Assembly: GCA_018241125.1 (NCBI GenBank)
Contig: JAFEEL010000013.1
Coordinates: 62,001-126,000 of the forward strand
Direction of reading: 5' to 3'
From: Pseudomonadota bacterium
GTDB lineage: Bacteria; Pseudomonadota; Gammaproteobacteria; Xanthomonadales; Xanthomonadaceae
DNA length: 64,000 nucleotides
Part shown: positions 45,982-59,600 of the stretch, piece after piece
Position numbering within the stretch: position 1 is the first letter of the stretch
Layout: every line of letters starts with the position of its first letter
The notes under the pieces: generated by a model
Told to the model about the DNA's origin: nothing
Seen by the model: only the letters and a program-made list of their open reading frames with translations
The model's database searches: none
Translations under genes and position numbers: made by a program

Positions 45982-46061
45982 AAAAACGCGGAAGCACAAA
46001 AGCGCGGAGGCACAAAAGCGCGGAAGCACAAAAGCGCGGAAGCACAAAAGCGCGGAAGCAC
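45982..46061. repeat. 16-base tandem repeat (AAAAGCGCGGAAGCAC, 5 units)
   Basis: Five direct units of 16 bases with two single-base variants. This differs from the heptamer arrays in length and is A-rich. It lies between tRNA-Arg and tRNA-His; no gene is evident in the 267-base gap. Confidence 0.93.
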
Positions 46062-46100
46062 AGACGCCAGCGGACAGATGACTGTGGACAGACTACCTTT

Positions 46101-46135
46101 CTGTCCTCTGTCTTCTGTCCTCTGTCCTCTGAACG
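46101..46135. repeat. heptamer tandem array K (CTGTCCT type, 5 units), flush with tRNA-His
   Basis: CTGTCCT, CTGTCTT, CTGTCCT, CTGTCCT and a diverged CTGAACG end exactly at the base before tRNA-His. CTGTCCT is the reverse complement of AGGACAG in array F. Confidence 0.9.
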
Positions 46136-46212
<77 letters not shown>

Positions 46213-46267
46213 GTTACCGGATGCGGCATAATGCCGTGTCCGCTGCCCGAGGCGGCAGGAAGAGATT

Positions 46268-46343
46268 GGGCCGTTAGCTCAGTTGGTAGAGCAGTTGACT
46301 CTTAATCAATAGGTCGTAGGTTCGAATCCTACACGGCCCACCA
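46268..46343 (+). tRNA. tRNA-Lys (CTT)
   Basis: Acceptor stem GGGCCGT/ACGGCCC, D arm AGCTCAGTTGGTAGAGC, anticodon stem GTTGA/TCAAT with loop CTCTTAA and anticodon CTT, T arm GTAGG-TTCGAAT-CCTAC, encoded CCA. Confidence 0.96.
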
Positions 46344-46379
46344 ACTCTTCCTCGCTCGTGGCAGCCACCCGCGGCAATC

Positions 46380-46464
46380 GCGAAAGTGGCGAAACTGGTA
46401 GACGCGCCAGATTTAGGTTCTGGTGGGGCAACCCGTGAGAGTTCGAGTCTCTCCTTTCGCACCA
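46380..46464 (+). tRNA. tRNA-Leu (TAG)
   Basis: An 85-base class II tRNA with acceptor stem GCGAAAG/CTTTCGC, anticodon stem CCAGA/TCTGG with loop TTTAGGT and anticodon TAG, a long variable arm (TGGGGCAACCCGTGA region) and encoded CCA. Last of the cluster; tig begins 72 bases later. Confidence 0.95.
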
Positions 46465-46536
46465 GCGCGGTCGCCGGCGTGATTTCCTGCCACGAACCCC
46501 GTGCGCGCCGCTTGGTACGCACCCACTGGAGTGAAC

Positions 46537-47838
46537 ATGCAAGTCTCGGTCGAAAACGTCAGCAATCTCGAACGCCGCGTCACCGTCAGCCTCCCGAGCG
46601 ATCGCTTCAACGCGATCGCCGGCTCGCGCCTGGGTGAGATCGCGCGCAGCGTGCGCATCAAGGGCTTCCGTCCCGGCAAAGTGCCGGCCAAGATCATCGA
46701 GCAGCGCTACGGCCCGCAGGTACGCGACGAGGTGTTCGGTGACCTGGTGCGCGAAAGCTTCGACGAGGCCGTGCGCAAGGAAAACCTGCGCCCGGCCGGC
46801 GCCCCGCGGATCGAGGTCACGCCGCCGGCGGAAGGGCAGATGGGCTATGTGGCCACCTTCGAGGTGGTTCCGGAGTTCGGTGCGATCGACGTGACCACCT
46901 TGCCGATCGTGCGCGCCACATCCGAAGTGCTGGAAGCGGACGTGGACAACATGGTCGAGACCTTGCGCACGCAGCGGCGCACCTGGAGCCCGGTCGAGCG
47001 CGCCGCGCAGGCCGGCGATCTGGTGATGGTGGAGATGGTCACCCAGGCCGAGGGTCTGCGTCGACCGGCCGAGGGCGAAGATCGCACCGCGACCGTCATC
47101 GGTTCGGGCATGCTCGACAATGAACTGGAGATGCGCCTGGTCGGCCAGTCGGCTGGCGCCGACGTCCATGTGGAAACCTCCTACGCGGCCGATTGGGCCG
47201 ATCCGGCGCTGGCCGGCAAGACCGCCACCATCGACGCGCGCGTGGTGCGCGTTTCCGAACCGCACATGCCGCAGGTGGATGCCGAGTTCATCCGTGCCTT
47301 CGGCGTGCGCAGCGGTCAGGCCGAGGATTTCCGCATCGAAGTGCGCGCCAACCTCGAGCGTGAGCTCAAGGGCGCGCTGATGGCGCGCCTGCGTGCCGAG
47401 GTGCTGGACAAGCTGCTGGCGCAGTTCGCGCACGTCGAATTGCCGGCGCGCCTGATCGAAAGTGAGGCGCAGGTGCAAGCGCGCATGGCTGAACAAAATG
47501 CCCGCGAAGCCGGGCAGACCGATCCGCACTTCCCGATCGAAGGCTTCCTTCCGGTGGCCCGGCAACGCGTGGCCACGGTGTTGCTGATCAACGAGATTTC
47601 ACGTCAGCACAACATCCGCCTCGAACCGCAGCGGGTCAACGAGATGCTGCGCCTGATCGCCTCGACCTACGAGGAGCCCAAGCAGGTGCTGGATCTGTAC
47701 CGCGACAATCCGCGGATGATGCAGGAGTTGCAGGGGCGGGTGATGGAGGAGCAGGTGATCGACTGGATCGCCGAGCAGGCGCACGCCACCGAACACCGCC
47801 TGAGTTTTGCCGACGCGATGCAGCAGCGGCGCGGTTGA
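46537..47838 (+). CDS. tig: trigger factor (ribosome-associated chaperone and prolyl isomerase)
   Basis: Shields nascent chains at the ribosome exit. The 433-residue protein has the N-terminal ribosome-binding domain with the signature [12 protein letters not shown] (about residues 44-55), the FKBP-type domain (about 150-245, [11 protein letters not shown]...[16 protein letters not shown]), and the C-terminal chaperone arms ([42 protein letters not shown]). GGAG stands eight bases before the ATG at 46537. It opens the conserved order tig-clpP-clpX-lon. Confidence 0.97.
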   Translation: MQVSVENVSNLERRVTVSLPSDRFNAIAGSRLGEIARSVRIKGFRPGKVPAKIIEQRYGPQVRDEVFGDLVRESFDEAVRKENLRPAGAPRIEVTPPAEGQMGYVATFEVVPEFGAIDVTTLPIVRATSEVLEADVDNMVETLRTQRRTWSPVERAAQAGDLVMVEMVTQAEGLRRPAEGEDRTATVIGSGMLDNELEMRLVGQSAGADVHVETSYAADWADPALAGKTATIDARVVRVSEPHMPQVDAEFIRAFGVRSGQAEDFRIEVRANLERELKGALMARLRAEVLDKLLAQFAHVELPARLIESEAQVQARMAEQNAREAGQTDPHFPIEGFLPVARQRVATVLLINEISRQHNIRLEPQRVNEMLRLIASTYEEPKQVLDLYRDNPRMMQELQGRVMEEQVIDWIAEQAHATEHRLSFADAMQQRRG

Positions 47839-47914
47839 TTTGCGGCACTTGCACCCCATTTGGGCGTGATGCAACGCAAGTCGCGTCGCAGGGATGCCAA
47901 TATTGCGGAACGTC

Positions 47915-47953
47915 GCCCCTCACCCCAACCCCTATCCCGGGGGGGAGAGGGGC
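47915..47953. repeat. REP-like hairpin upstream of clpP
   Basis: GCCCCTC (47915-47921) pairs with GAGGGGC (47947-47953) around ACCCCAACCCCTATCCCGGGGGG, which itself can form inner pairs. It ends 25 bases before the clpP start and lies between tig and clpP, so it may affect read-through or the stability of the clpP message. Confidence 0.75.
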
Positions 47954-47978
47954 TTGTAGTTTCCTGTTCCAGCCGGAG

Positions 47979-48608
47979 ATGCTTGTGATCCCGACCCAAA
48001 ACCTCAACCTCGTGCCGATGGTGGTCGAGCAGACCAGCCGCGGCGAGCGCGCCTACGACATCTATTCGCGCCTGCTCAAGGAGCGCGTGATTTTCTGCGT
48101 CGGCCCGATCGACGACTACATGGCCAACGTGATCGTCGCGCAGATGCTGTTCCTGGAGGCCGACAATCCCGAGAAGGACATCAGCCTGTACATCAACTCG
48201 CCCGGCGGCATCGTCACCGCCGGCATGGCGATCTACGACACCATGCAGTTCATCAAGCCCGAGGTGGGCACGATCTGCATCGGCCAGGCCGCCAGCATGG
48301 GTTCGTTGCTGCTGGCCGCCGGCGCTCACGGCAAGCGCTACGCGCTGCCCAACTCGCGGGTGATGATCCACCAGCCGCTGGGTGGCTTCCAGGGCCAGGC
48401 CACCGACATCGAGATCCACGCCCGCGAGATCCTCTCGCTGAAGGCTCGCCTGAATGAGATCCTCGCCCAGCATACCGGGCAGTCGGTGGCCACCATCGCC
48501 TCCGACACCGAGCGCGACAACTTCAAGAGCGCCGAGGAAGCCCGCGCCTACGGGTTGATCGACCAGGTGATCGCCCGCCGCCCCGACGAGTCGGTGCAGG
48601 CGTCCTGA
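47979..48608 (+). CDS. clpP: ATP-dependent Clp protease proteolytic subunit
   Basis: The serine peptidase chamber of ClpXP and ClpAP. The 209-residue protein carries the catalytic triad Ser106 (IGQAASMGS), His131 (VMIHQP) and Asp180 (TERDN), with the spacing of E. coli ClpP. The self-processed propeptide precedes [29 protein letters not shown]. The ATG at 47979 is taken; GGAG immediately before it is too close, and the GTG at 47985 has better spacing, so the first two residues are uncertain. Followed by clpX after 104 bases. Confidence 0.97.
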   Translation: MLVIPTQNLNLVPMVVEQTSRGERAYDIYSRLLKERVIFCVGPIDDYMANVIVAQMLFLEADNPEKDISLYINSPGGIVTAGMAIYDTMQFIKPEVGTICIGQAASMGSLLLAAGAHGKRYALPNSRVMIHQPLGGFQGQATDIEIHAREILSLKARLNEILAQHTGQSVATIASDTERDNFKSAEEARAYGLIDQVIARRPDESVQAS

Positions 48609-48712
48609 TCGCGCCGGCCCAGGCCCGCGCCCGGCATCACGTTTCCCGCGCGCAAGCCTGCGTGCGGGCTGTGTTATTCTGAAAGGGCATTTCCGCCCGG
48701 AGCCCGAGATTC

Positions 48713-49999
48713 ATGAGCGACGACCGCAGCGGCCGATCCAGCGACGGCGGCAAGATCCTTTACTGCTCGTTCTGCGGCAAGAGCCAGCACGAAGTCCGCA
48801 AGTTGATCGCCGGCCCGTCGGTATTCATCTGCGACGAATGTGTCGAGCTGTGCAACGACATCATCCGCGAGGAACTCGAGGAAAAGGCGCAGGCCGCCGG
48901 CAGCCACCTGCCCAAGCCGCGTGAGATCCTCGACGTGCTCGATCAGTACGTGATCGGCCAGCAACGCGCCAAGAAGACGCTCTCGGTGGCGGTGTACAAC
49001 CACTACAAGCGCATCGAGAGCCGCGGCAAGGGCGACGACGTCGAGCTGAGCAAGTCCAACATCCTGCTGGTCGGCCCGACCGGTTCGGGCAAGACGCTGC
49101 TGGCCGAGACGCTGGCGCGCCTGCTCAACGTGCCCTTCACGATCGCCGATGCCACCACCCTCACCGAAGCCGGTTACGTCGGCGAGGACGTGGAAAACAT
49201 CATCCAGAAGCTGCTGCAAAAGTGCGAGTACGACGTCGAGAAGGCGCAGACCGGCATCGTCTACATCGACGAGATCGACAAAATTTCGCGCAAGTCCGAA
49301 AACCCGTCCATCACCCGTGATGTGTCCGGCGAGGGCGTGCAGCAGGCGCTGCTCAAGCTGATCGAGGGCACCATCGCCTCGGTACCGCCGCAGGGCGGGC
49401 GCAAGCATCCGCAGCAGGAGTTCCTGCAGGTCGATACGAAGAATATCCTTTTCATCTGCGGCGGCGCGTTCGCCGGGCTGGAGAAGATCGTCCAGCAACG
49501 CAGCACCGATGCCGGCGGGATCGGTTTCGGCGCCAAGGTGAAGAGCAAGTCCCGCAAGGCCGAAGTCGGTCGCCTGCTCGCCGACGTGGAACCTGAAGAC
49601 CTGATCAAGTTCGGCCTGATCCCCGAGTTCGTCGGCCGCCTGCCGGTGGTGGCTACGCTGGAAGAACTCGACGAAGCCGCGCTGGTGAAGATTCTCACCC
49701 AGCCCAGGAACGCGCTGTCCAAGCAGTTCCGCAAGCTGTTTGACATGGAAGGCGTGGAACTCGAGCTGCGCCCGGAAGCGTTGGCGGCGGTGGCGCGCAA
49801 GGCGCTCAAGCGCAAGACCGGCGCGCGCGGCCTGCGCACCATCCTGGAGTCGGTGCTGCTCGACACCATGTTCGACCTGCCGTCGTTGCAGAACGTGAGC
49901 AAGGTGGTGGTCGACGAATCGGTGATCGAGAACCAGACCGAGCCGTTCCTGATCTACTCCAACACCGCCGAACCCAAGCGCGCCGCTTCCTCGGAGTGA
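48713..49999 (+). CDS. clpX: ATP-dependent unfoldase ClpX
   Basis: Unfolds tagged or native substrates and feeds them to ClpP. The 428-residue protein has the N-terminal zinc-binding domain with Cys18, Cys21, Cys40 and Cys43, the Walker A GPTGSGKT (about residue 123), the Walker [11 protein letters not shown], the IGF loop that docks on ClpP ([12 protein letters not shown]), sensor 1 in [13 protein letters not shown], and sensor 2 in [17 protein letters not shown] box at 48675 in a TGTGT context is a possible extra promoter before it. Downstream is lon. Confidence 0.97.
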   Translation: MSDDRSGRSSDGGKILYCSFCGKSQHEVRKLIAGPSVFICDECVELCNDIIREELEEKAQAAGSHLPKPREILDVLDQYVIGQQRAKKTLSVAVYNHYKRIESRGKGDDVELSKSNILLVGPTGSGKTLLAETLARLLNVPFTIADATTLTEAGYVGEDVENIIQKLLQKCEYDVEKAQTGIVYIDEIDKISRKSENPSITRDVSGEGVQQALLKLIEGTIASVPPQGGRKHPQQEFLQVDTKNILFICGGAFAGLEKIVQQRSTDAGGIGFGAKVKSKSRKAEVGRLLADVEPEDLIKFGLIPEFVGRLPVVATLEELDEAALVKILTQPRNALSKQFRKLFDMEGVELELRPEALAAVARKALKRKTGARGLRTILESVLLDTMFDLPSLQNVSKVVVDESVIENQTEPFLIYSNTAEPKRAASSE

Positions 50000-50060
50000 G
50001 CCCGGCGGCCGTTGGTGGCCGTCGCGGCAATGCGCAAGTCGTTGATTCTTCGTTCGGTCG

Positions 50061-50091
50061 GCGCTTGCGCGCCGGTCAGGCTTGCAAGCGC
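50061..50091 (+). promoter_or_regulatory. hairpin in the clpX-lon gap
   Basis: GCGCTTGC (50061-50068) pairs with GCAAGCGC (50084-50091) around a 15-base loop. No T-run follows, so it is not a typical terminator. It could act in RNA stability or as a DNA site in the 146-base gap before lon. Confidence 0.4.
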
Positions 50092-50145
50092 GCCCGGCAA
50101 GCCCCATAACCGCTTCCGTCAGCCCTCGCGCAACCGGAGTCCGCG

Positions 50146-52584
<2,439 letters not shown>

Positions 52585-52662
52585 ACTCCGCGCGCGCCCA
52601 CCCAAACCGTGCCGGGAGTTTCGAAATCCGCTGAAAACCGCGTCGTTGCTGGATTTTCCGTG

Positions 52663-52691
52663 TTGCGCGGCATCGGTTGCGCTGGTATAAA
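52663..52691 (+). promoter_or_regulatory. hupB promoter
   Basis: TTGCGC (52663-52668) and TATAAA (52686-52691) are separated by 17 bases, with a TGG just before the -10 box (extended -10). It is among the best sigma-70 matches in the window, 127 bases before the hupB ATG, giving a long untranslated leader. Confidence 0.65.
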
Positions 52692-52817
52692 TCGCTACGA
52701 CCTCGCCGCCCGCCGATTCGGCCCGCGGTGGGGCCCAGGTCGATCGGGCGTGCAGGGGATCATGGCGCGCCCGGATTGAAGCCAATTGCAGGTCCCATTT
52801 GCCCCCAGGAGCATTCA

Positions 52818-53090
52818 ATGAACAAGGCTGATTTCATCGCGTCGGTTGCCGATATCGCGGAGCTGTCCAAGGCCGACGCTGGTCGCGCCGTCGACGCGAT
52901 GGTGGAGACCATCACCAAGTCCCTGAAGAAGGGCACGAGCGTGACGCTCGTGGGTTTCGGCACGTTCTCGATCCGCAAGCGCGCCGCGCGCACCGGGCGC
53001 AATCCGCGCACCGGCGCCACGATCAAGATCAAGGCTTCGAAGAACCCCGCGTTCAAGGCTGGCAAGGCTCTGAAGGATGCCGTAAACTAA
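52818..53090 (+). CDS. hupB: DNA-binding protein HU
   Basis: A small histone-like dimer that bends and compacts DNA. The 90-residue protein reads [33 protein letters not shown], then the beta-arm with [25 protein letters not shown] and the DNA-intercalating proline region, and ends [16 protein letters not shown]. Shine-Dalgarno CAGGAG lies before the ATG. The lon-hupB-ppiD order is conserved in proteobacteria, with two tRNAs inserted here. Confidence 0.97.
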   Translation: MNKADFIASVADIAELSKADAGRAVDAMVETITKSLKKGTSVTLVGFGTFSIRKRAARTGRNPRTGATIKIKASKNPAFKAGKALKDAVN

Positions 53091-53100
53091 GCGGCTCGGT

Positions 53101-53129
53101 GGGAAGCTAGGCCGTTCGCCCGGCTTCCC
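53101..53129 (+). terminator. hairpin after hupB, possible terminator or RNA processing site
   Basis: GGGAAGC (53101-53107) pairs with GCTTCCC (53123-53129). It lies 10 bases after the hupB stop and 13 before tRNA-Val. There is no T-run, so it may end hupB weakly or mark processing of a joint hupB-tRNA transcript. Confidence 0.4.
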
Positions 53130-53142
53130 GCGGTCGCCTTGC

Positions 53143-53217
53143 GGGTGCTTAGCTCAGCGGTAGAGCGTCGCCCTTACAAGGCGAGGGTCGGGGGTTCGAA
53201 ACCCTCAGCACCCACCA
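53143..53217 (+). tRNA. tRNA-Val (TAC)
   Basis: Acceptor stem GGGTGCT/AGCACCC, D arm AGCTCAGCGGTAGAGC, anticodon stem TCGCC/GGCGA with loop CTTACAA and anticodon TAC, T arm GGGGG-TTCGAAA-CCCTC, encoded CCA. Confidence 0.96.
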
Positions 53218-53321
53218 GTGTCGGTCGGACGCGGTTTCGTCAACGCCGCCTGTCTGGACGCCCGGAAGAGTAGTGCGGGCCATCCGGCGACGGGTGGTTG
53301 CCGCAAGGAGAGTTTCAGCGC

Positions 53322-53398
53322 GGAGTGGTAGTTCAGTCGGTTAGAATGCTGGCCTGTCACGCCGGAGGTCGCGGGTTCGAGTCCCGTCCACTCCGCCA
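53322..53398 (+). tRNA. tRNA-Asp (GTC)
   Basis: Acceptor stem GGAGTGG/CCACTCC, D arm AGTTCAGTCGGTTAGAAT, anticodon stem CTGGC/GCCGG with loop CTGTCAC and anticodon GTC, T arm GCGGG-TTCGAGT-CCCGT, encoded CCA. A terminator-like hairpin follows 10 bases later. Confidence 0.96.
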
Positions 53399-53407
53399 TT
53401 TTTCGCC

Positions 53408-53433
53408 AGGGCGCCGCAAGGCGCCCTTGTCTT
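53408..53433 (+). terminator. terminator after the tRNA-Val/tRNA-Asp pair
   Basis: An eight-bp GC-rich stem AGGGCGCC/GGCGCCCT closed by a GCAA tetraloop, followed by the T-rich TGTCTTGTC. A good candidate for ending the tRNA transcript before ppiD. Confidence 0.65.
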
Positions 53434-53496
53434 GTCGGGGGTCGCCTTGACGATCGGGCACCCGCGGCGGGCGCATTCGTCGAGAGCCCTCACAGC

Positions 53497-55467
53497 ATGC
53501 TGCAAAAAATCCGCAACGCGAGCACCGGCTGGGTTGCCGGCATCATCATGGGCCCGCTGATCCTGTTCTTCGGCCTGTGGGGTATCGACGGGTATTTCCA
53601 GGGGCGCATCGAGACCTACGCGGCGCGCATCACCCTCCAGCGCGGCTGGTTCGGCACCGACTTCGGCGCCAAGTTCAAGGACATCTCCGTAGACGACTTC
53701 CGGCGCCGCCTCGAAAGCGAGCGCGAAGCGCAGCGGCAACAGTTGGGCGATGCCTTCGATCAAGCCACGTTCGACACGCCCGCCACCAAGCGCAAGGTGA
53801 TCGATCGCATGGTGATGCGGGAACTGCTGTTGGCCGCCGCCGGGCGTGATGGACTGGCGGTGTCCGGGCAGCAACTGTTCGACGCCATTGCCAGCGACCC
53901 GATGTTCCAGTCGGCCGGCAAGTTCGATCCGCTGCGCTACAAGATGGCGCTGCAAAGCGTGAATCCACCGATGTCGCCCGAACAATACGAGGCGACCAAG
54001 CGCGACGATCTGCTGATCCAGTCGCTTGCGCAGGAAATCAGTTTCTCGGGCATCGCCTCGGACAAGGAGGTGGACGAAGCGATTCGACTGGGTGGGCAAA
54101 AGCGCGACATGCGCATCCTGACGCTGCCGGTGCCCGCCGATGGCCCGGCGCCGAGCGATGCGCAAATCGCCGCGTGGTACAAGGCGCACCCGAAGTCGTA
54201 TCAAACCGAAGAACAGGTCGCGTTGGAATATCTGGAACTGGACGCGGCAACGATGCCGCCGCCGGCGCCGATCGACGAGGCGACCTTGCGCCAGCGCTAC
54301 GACGACCAGAAAGATCGCTACGTCGAACCCGAGCAGCGCGAAGCCTCGCACATCCTGCTCAACGTGCCGGCCAATGCCACCCCGGCGCAAGAGAAAGCGG
54401 TGCAGGCCAAAGCGGCGGCGCTGGTCGCAAAAGCACGTGCGCCCGGCGCAGATTTCGCAGCGCTGGCCAAGGCGCAGTCCGACGACATCGGTTCGAAGAA
54501 CCAGGGTGGCGATCTGGGCTGGCTGACCGAAAAGGCCGTCAGCCAGAAGGCGTTCGCCACCGCGCTGTTCGCCCTGCAAAAAGGGCAGGTGTCCGATCCG
54601 GTGCGTACCGACGAGGGCTGGCACGTGATCTTGCTGCGCGACATCAAGCCCGGTGAGCGCATTCCGTTCGCGCAGGTGCGCGACCAGATTTCTGCCGATG
54701 CGTTGAAGGAAGAACGCGAGAAGGATTTCTCCGACCAGTCCGGCAAGCTCGTCGACCTGACCCTCAAGGACCCGACCACCCTGGCCAGTGCTGCCAAGCA
54801 GATGGGCCTGACGGTGCAAAAGACACCGCTGTTCACGCGCACCACGGCAACCGGTATCGCCGCCAACCCGGCGGTGCTCAAGGCGGCGTTCTCCAGTTCG
54901 TTGATCGACAGCGGCCAGAACAGCGACGAGATCGATCTGGACAAGAAAAACCACGAGCACATGGTGGTCATTCGCGTCGCCGAGCATCACCCGGTCAAGG
55001 TGATGCCGCTGGCGCAAGTGCACGACCGCGTGGTTGCCGACATCCAGGCCGATGCGCGCGCCAAGGCCGCCAAGGCCGCCGCTGATGCGATGCTCACGCG
55101 TGCGCAAAAAGGCGAGACGCTCGAAGCCCTCGCCACCTCGATCGGTACCGGCGTGCAGACGCTGACGCAGGTCGGTCGCGGGCAAACCACCCCTTCGGCG
55201 GACATCGTCGATGCCGCGTTCCGCATGCCGCACCCGGTGCAGGGCAAGCCCGATCCGTTGGCGATCGCCGATTTGACGCCCGATCACTACGTGCTGATCG
55301 AGTTGACCCGGGTCGTCGATGGGGACCTGTCGGCAGTGGATGCGGCGACCCGCGCCAGCTACCGCAAGCAGTTCGCGCGCGATGCCCGCGGCGGGCTGGA
55401 AGTGCGCAACTACATCGACGCCCTGCGCAAGCAGTTCCCGGTCAAAATCGCCGAGGATCGCTTGTAA
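53497..55467 (+). CDS. ppiD: periplasmic chaperone/prolyl isomerase PpiD (SurA_N plus rotamase)
   Basis: A 656-residue inner-membrane-anchored periplasmic folding factor that assists proteins leaving the Sec translocon. A single N-terminal membrane segment ([23 protein letters not shown]) is followed by the SurA_N-like region, a parvulin domain (about residues 275-380, [68 protein letters not shown]), and a long C-terminal SurA-like part. Location after hupB is the classical position for ppiD. Confidence 0.94.
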   Translation: MLQKIRNASTGWVAGIIMGPLILFFGLWGIDGYFQGRIETYAARITLQRGWFGTDFGAKFKDISVDDFRRRLESEREAQRQQLGDAFDQATFDTPATKRKVIDRMVMRELLLAAAGRDGLAVSGQQLFDAIASDPMFQSAGKFDPLRYKMALQSVNPPMSPEQYEATKRDDLLIQSLAQEISFSGIASDKEVDEAIRLGGQKRDMRILTLPVPADGPAPSDAQIAAWYKAHPKSYQTEEQVALEYLELDAATMPPPAPIDEATLRQRYDDQKDRYVEPEQREASHILLNVPANATPAQEKAVQAKAAALVAKARAPGADFAALAKAQSDDIGSKNQGGDLGWLTEKAVSQKAFATALFALQKGQVSDPVRTDEGWHVILLRDIKPGERIPFAQVRDQISADALKEEREKDFSDQSGKLVDLTLKDPTTLASAAKQMGLTVQKTPLFTRTTATGIAANPAVLKAAFSSSLIDSGQNSDEIDLDKKNHEHMVVIRVAEHHPVKVMPLAQVHDRVVADIQADARAKAAKAAADAMLTRAQKGETLEALATSIGTGVQTLTQVGRGQTTPSADIVDAAFRMPHPVQGKPDPLAIADLTPDHYVLIELTRVVDGDLSAVDAATRASYRKQFARDARGGLEVRNYIDALRKQFPVKIAEDRL

Positions 55468-55483
55468 GCCGCGACGCCGCGTC

Positions 55484-55518
55484 CGTCGCCCGTCTCCCGT
55501 CTCCCGTTTCTCGTCTCC
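55484..55518. repeat. heptamer tandem array L (CGTCTCC type, 5 units)
   Basis: CGTCGCC, CGTCTCC twice, CGTTTCT and CGTCTCC fill most of the 64-base gap between ppiD and mdh. The minus-strand unit reads GGAGACG. The array ends next to the GGAG that serves mdh. Confidence 0.85.
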
Positions 55519-55531
55519 CGGAGTTCCAGTC

Positions 55532-56515
55532 ATGAAATCCCCCGTTCGCGTTGCAGTCACCGGCGCCGCCGGCCAGATCGGTTATGCCCTGTTGTTCCGC
55601 ATCGCCGCCGGCGACATGCTCGGCCCGGATCAGCCGGTGATCCTGCACCTGCTGGAGATCACCCCGGCGCTGGGCGCATTGTCGGGCGTGGTGATGGAGC
55701 TCAACGACTGCGCGTTCCCGACGCTGGCCGGCATCGTCGCCACCGACGACGCCAACGTGGCGTTCAAGGATGTCGATTACGCCCTGCTGGTCGGCGCGCG
55801 CCCGCGTGGTCCGGGCATGGAGCGCAAGGATCTGCTGGAAGCCAACGGCGCGATCTTCGGGCCGCAAGGCCGCGCGTTGAATGCACACGCCAAGCGCGAC
55901 GTGAAGGTGCTGGTGGTCGGCAACCCGGCCAACACCAATGCGCTGATCGCGCAGCAAAACGCGCCCGACCTCGACCCGCGCTGTTTCACCGCGATGGTGC
56001 GCCTGGACCACAACCGCGCCAAGTCGCAACTCGCCGAGAAGACCGGTGCGCACAACACCGATGTCGCCAAAATGATCATCTGGGGCAACCATTCATCGAC
56101 CCAGTTCCCGGACCTCCACCACGCCTCCGTCAAGGGCGCGGCGGCGCTGGGTCAGGTCGATGCGACGTGGTACGAGAAGGAGTTCATCCCGACCGTGCAG
56201 CAGCGTGGCGCGGCGATCATCAAGGCGCGCGGTGCGTCCTCGGCCGCATCGGCCGCTTCGGCGGCGATCGACCACATGCGCTCGTGGGCGCTGGGCACCG
56301 CCGAGGGCGACTGGGTGTCGATGGGCGTGCCGTCCGACGGCAGCTACGGCATCGCCCCGGGCGTGATCTACGGCTACCCGTGCACCTGCAAGGGCGGCCA
56401 ATACGCCATCGTGCAGGGGCTTGCGATCAACGACTTCTCGCGTGCGCGCATGGACGCCACCGACAAGGAACTGCGCGAAGAGCGCGCCGGCGTGGAGCAT
56501 TTGTTCGCGAAGTGA
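55532..56515 (+). CDS. mdh: malate dehydrogenase (NAD-dependent)
   Basis: Oxidises malate to oxaloacetate in the citric acid cycle. A 327-residue enzyme of the longer MDH type (lacking the E. coli-type layout). It has the Rossmann motif [20 protein letters not shown], the active-site loop [19 protein letters not shown] (with substrate-binding arginines), [12 protein letters not shown], the proton-relay LDHNRA and the catalytic His in [17 protein letters not shown] nine bases upstream of the ATG at 55532 follows array L. Confidence 0.96.
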   Translation: MKSPVRVAVTGAAGQIGYALLFRIAAGDMLGPDQPVILHLLEITPALGALSGVVMELNDCAFPTLAGIVATDDANVAFKDVDYALLVGARPRGPGMERKDLLEANGAIFGPQGRALNAHAKRDVKVLVVGNPANTNALIAQQNAPDLDPRCFTAMVRLDHNRAKSQLAEKTGAHNTDVAKMIIWGNHSSTQFPDLHHASVKGAAALGQVDATWYEKEFIPTVQQRGAAIIKARGASSAASAASAAIDHMRSWALGTAEGDWVSMGVPSDGSYGIAPGVIYGYPCTCKGGQYAIVQGLAINDFSRARMDATDKELREERAGVEHLFAK

Positions 56516-56562
56516 GGTTTTCGTGCGGGCGCAGCAGCGCTGAATGCTACCGGCCCGTCTGC

Positions 56563-56582
56563 TTCCCCCGCAAGCGCGGGAA
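56563..56582. repeat. small REP-like palindrome
   Basis: TTCCCCCGC-AA-GCGCGGGAA is an imperfect inverted repeat similar to the arms at 3388. It lies in the 168-base gap between the converging mdh and tamB genes; no T-run is visible. Confidence 0.4.
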
Positions 56583-56683
56583 CGTCTGGAGGGTGGCGAC
56601 AAGAAGTGTGGCCGCAAGAAGCGTGGCGAGGCAAGTACGGTCATGCCGGTCGTCGGCCGCCGCGGACGCGTAACCGATGCGGC

Positions 56684-59600
56684 TCACCGCTCGATCCGCC
56701 AGTTCACCGACGCGCGGTTTTCCTTCGCCGATTCGATGCTCACGTCGAAGCCTTTGCGCAGCAGGTACTTGAGCGTGAGCACTTCGCCGGTGCCGGCCAG
56801 TGCCACGCCGTAGCTGACGAACAAGCGCGGCGAGAGGTACTTGCCGACGGTGAAGGTCTCGCCGCCGAGCGCGCGCGACTGGCCCACGCCGGCGCTGTCC
56901 AGCCCAAGGCGCGTGGCGACCTTCTGCGCCAGCAAGTTGCTGCCCACCGCCAGTGCCGCCGAGGCCGCGCCGATCTGTTTGGTCTCGTTGGCGTCGGCCG
57001 ATTGCAGCGGGCGACCGATCACGAGGTAGGCCAGCGCGTTGCTCGGATCCATCGCCGGGGTGGACACGATCTGCGTCTGCGGCCGTCGCGCGCTGCCGCG
57101 CACGCGCACGCCGACGGTGACGCCATCGTCGAACTGCCGCTGCGCGAGCACGTCCAGCGCCGGGTCGTCGAAGCCGCCGCCGTTGTACGTCAGGCGGCCA
57201 CGCTCGATCTCCAGTTGTTGGCCGTAAGCCGCGTAACGACCGCCGACATCCAGCGCGCCGTTGGCGGTCATGCCCGCGCCTGCCGGCTTGCGCACGCGCA
57301 AGGCGCCGCCCAACGTGCCGTCGAGACCAAAGCCCTTGAGGGTGACGTGTTTGCCCAGCGCCAGTTGCAGGTCGACATCGACCTTCAGCGGCGAGCGCGG
57401 CTGCTTCTGGCGCGGATCGAGCACGACCACGTCCGGCGATGGCGAGATGGTGCTGTCGAGGCGTTCCAGATCCAGCTTGGCGGTGGGCACGTCCACGTTG
57501 CCGCGCACGGTGAGCGTGCCGGCGGCGAAGCCCAGTTGCAGATCCGGCGCAGCGACCGCTTCCAGTTCCGGGGTGTCGGCGATGCGCAGATTGTCGCCTT
57601 TGAGTGTCACCGTCAGCGGCGCGTCGAAGTCGTCCCAGCGCCAGCCGCCGCCGATGGCGAGCGAGCCGTCGCCGGATTTGAGTGCGCCGCTGATCGTCGC
57701 CGCGCCGCTGGCATCGGCATCGATCTGCACGTGGCCGTCCTTGAGCGCGACGCCAAGCGCCGGCAGTTCGGCGGCGAAGTCGGCCAGTTGCAAGCGCCCG
57801 GAAAGCTGCGGATGCGCGAGGCTGCCGGCCAGCGCAAGCTGCCCGCCGAAGCGGCCGGAGGGCGCGGCGATGTCGGTGGAGAACAATTCCAGCCAGGTGA
57901 CGTCGCGCAGGTCGATGCTCGCCTCACCTTGCAGCGGCGCATCGGCGGCAAGCCCGCCGGTCACTTGCGCCTGCACGTGGCCGCCGGCGGACAGGTCGCT
58001 GGACAGGGTGGCCTGCACGCGCGGCCCGTCGAGTGCGGCGTGCACGCTCAGGTTGCTGTAGCCCAGCAACGGATGTGCCGGTTGCGACGGCAGGCGCAAC
58101 GCGCCTTGCGCCGAGCGCAGTTGCGCGCTGCCGGTGAAACCGCCGCGTGCCGGCGCGATGTTTACGTCGAGGTCGGTCACGCCATCGGCATGCGCATCGA
58201 AATCGGGCCGTGCGATCCACGCATCCAGCCACCCCATCGGGATGCTCCGCGCTTGCGCGCTGGCGCGGCGCGGCCAGTCGGCCTGCGCGCAGAGCGATGC
58301 CGCTGCCGACTGCAAACACGCCGAGGGCAGGGCGATGCTGCCGCGCGCGTCGATGCGCAGGTTGGCCGGCGCGCTCAGCGTCCATGCCGCGCCTCGCGTC
58401 GGTGCGTAGCGCAGGGTGGCGATTTGCGCGTTCCACACGTCTTTCGTTCGCTGTGCGCTGGCAGAAAGCTCGAGCGATCCGAGCGATCCGGCGAGGTTGC
58501 CGGTTACGCGCGGTTGCGTGGGTGAACCGTTGAACTGCAAGTGCGCTTGCGTGATCGCCGCAAGCCCGCCGATGCCATCGGCATCCACGCGCAGCGCACC
58601 ATATTTCCCGGAATCGTCGATGCGTCCGTCCAGCGCCAGATGCGCGGCGGCGTACTGTCGCCATTGCAGGCCGCTGCCGGTGAGTTGGCCTTGCAGCGCC
58701 GGCAGCGGCAGCGCGCCTTGCATAACGATGCGGCCACTCACGCTGCCGCGCGCATCCAGCAGCAGATCATCCAGTCGCAACGGATCCAGGTGCGTAACCA
58801 GATCGAAGCGCGAACCGAACGTGCCCTTCGCCTGCACGTGGCTGCCGCCGATGCGCAGGTCGATATCGGCTTTTCCGGTGTCGTGCGCCCATTCCAGCGT
58901 GCCGCTGCCGCCGAGCGCGCGTTTGCGCAACGTCCCGGACAGCCCGTCGATGGCTGCGCGCAGCGCCATTCCAGCGAGTGCGTCGTGCGCGCCGCTGGCC
59001 TGCAAGCGCGCCGACACCGCGCCGTCGAAACCCGGTGCGAGATAGCCCGGATCGAAACGATCGAGCGTGGCGTCGGCGTTCCATTGCAGCGCTGGCGACC
59101 AACGCAGATGACCGTTGGCGTGCAGCTTGCCGGCTGGTGTCGTGGCATCCAGCGAGTGGATCGTGGCCTGCGTGCCATCGCCGTCGAGCGCCAGCGCGAG
59201 CCGCGCCGCTTCGCCGCTGCGCCGCAGGTCGAGCATGCCATTGGTCTGCCACGCCGCGAGCGTGCCGCGCACGCTCAGCGTGCCGCTGGCGCGTACCGGT
59301 TCGGCGCTCGGATCGGCGCGCCACGCGATGCGATCCAGATCGACCGTGGCGTCCAGCGTCGGCGCAGCGGGCTTGAAATCGGCGCGGCCGGTGACTCGCA
59401 CGCGGCCGTCCAGCATGTCCAGCGCCAGCGGGTGGGCGGACAGCACGCCGTTCTCGTAATCCAGTTGCGACGGCGCGATGGTCAACGCGCGTTCGCCTTG
59501 GGCGATGCGGCCGCGCAACTTCGCCGCGCCGCCGGTGCCGTTGGCGGTGAGGTCGATGTGCCACGGTGCGACTGCGGCCGCTGCGTCATGATCGGCGGCG

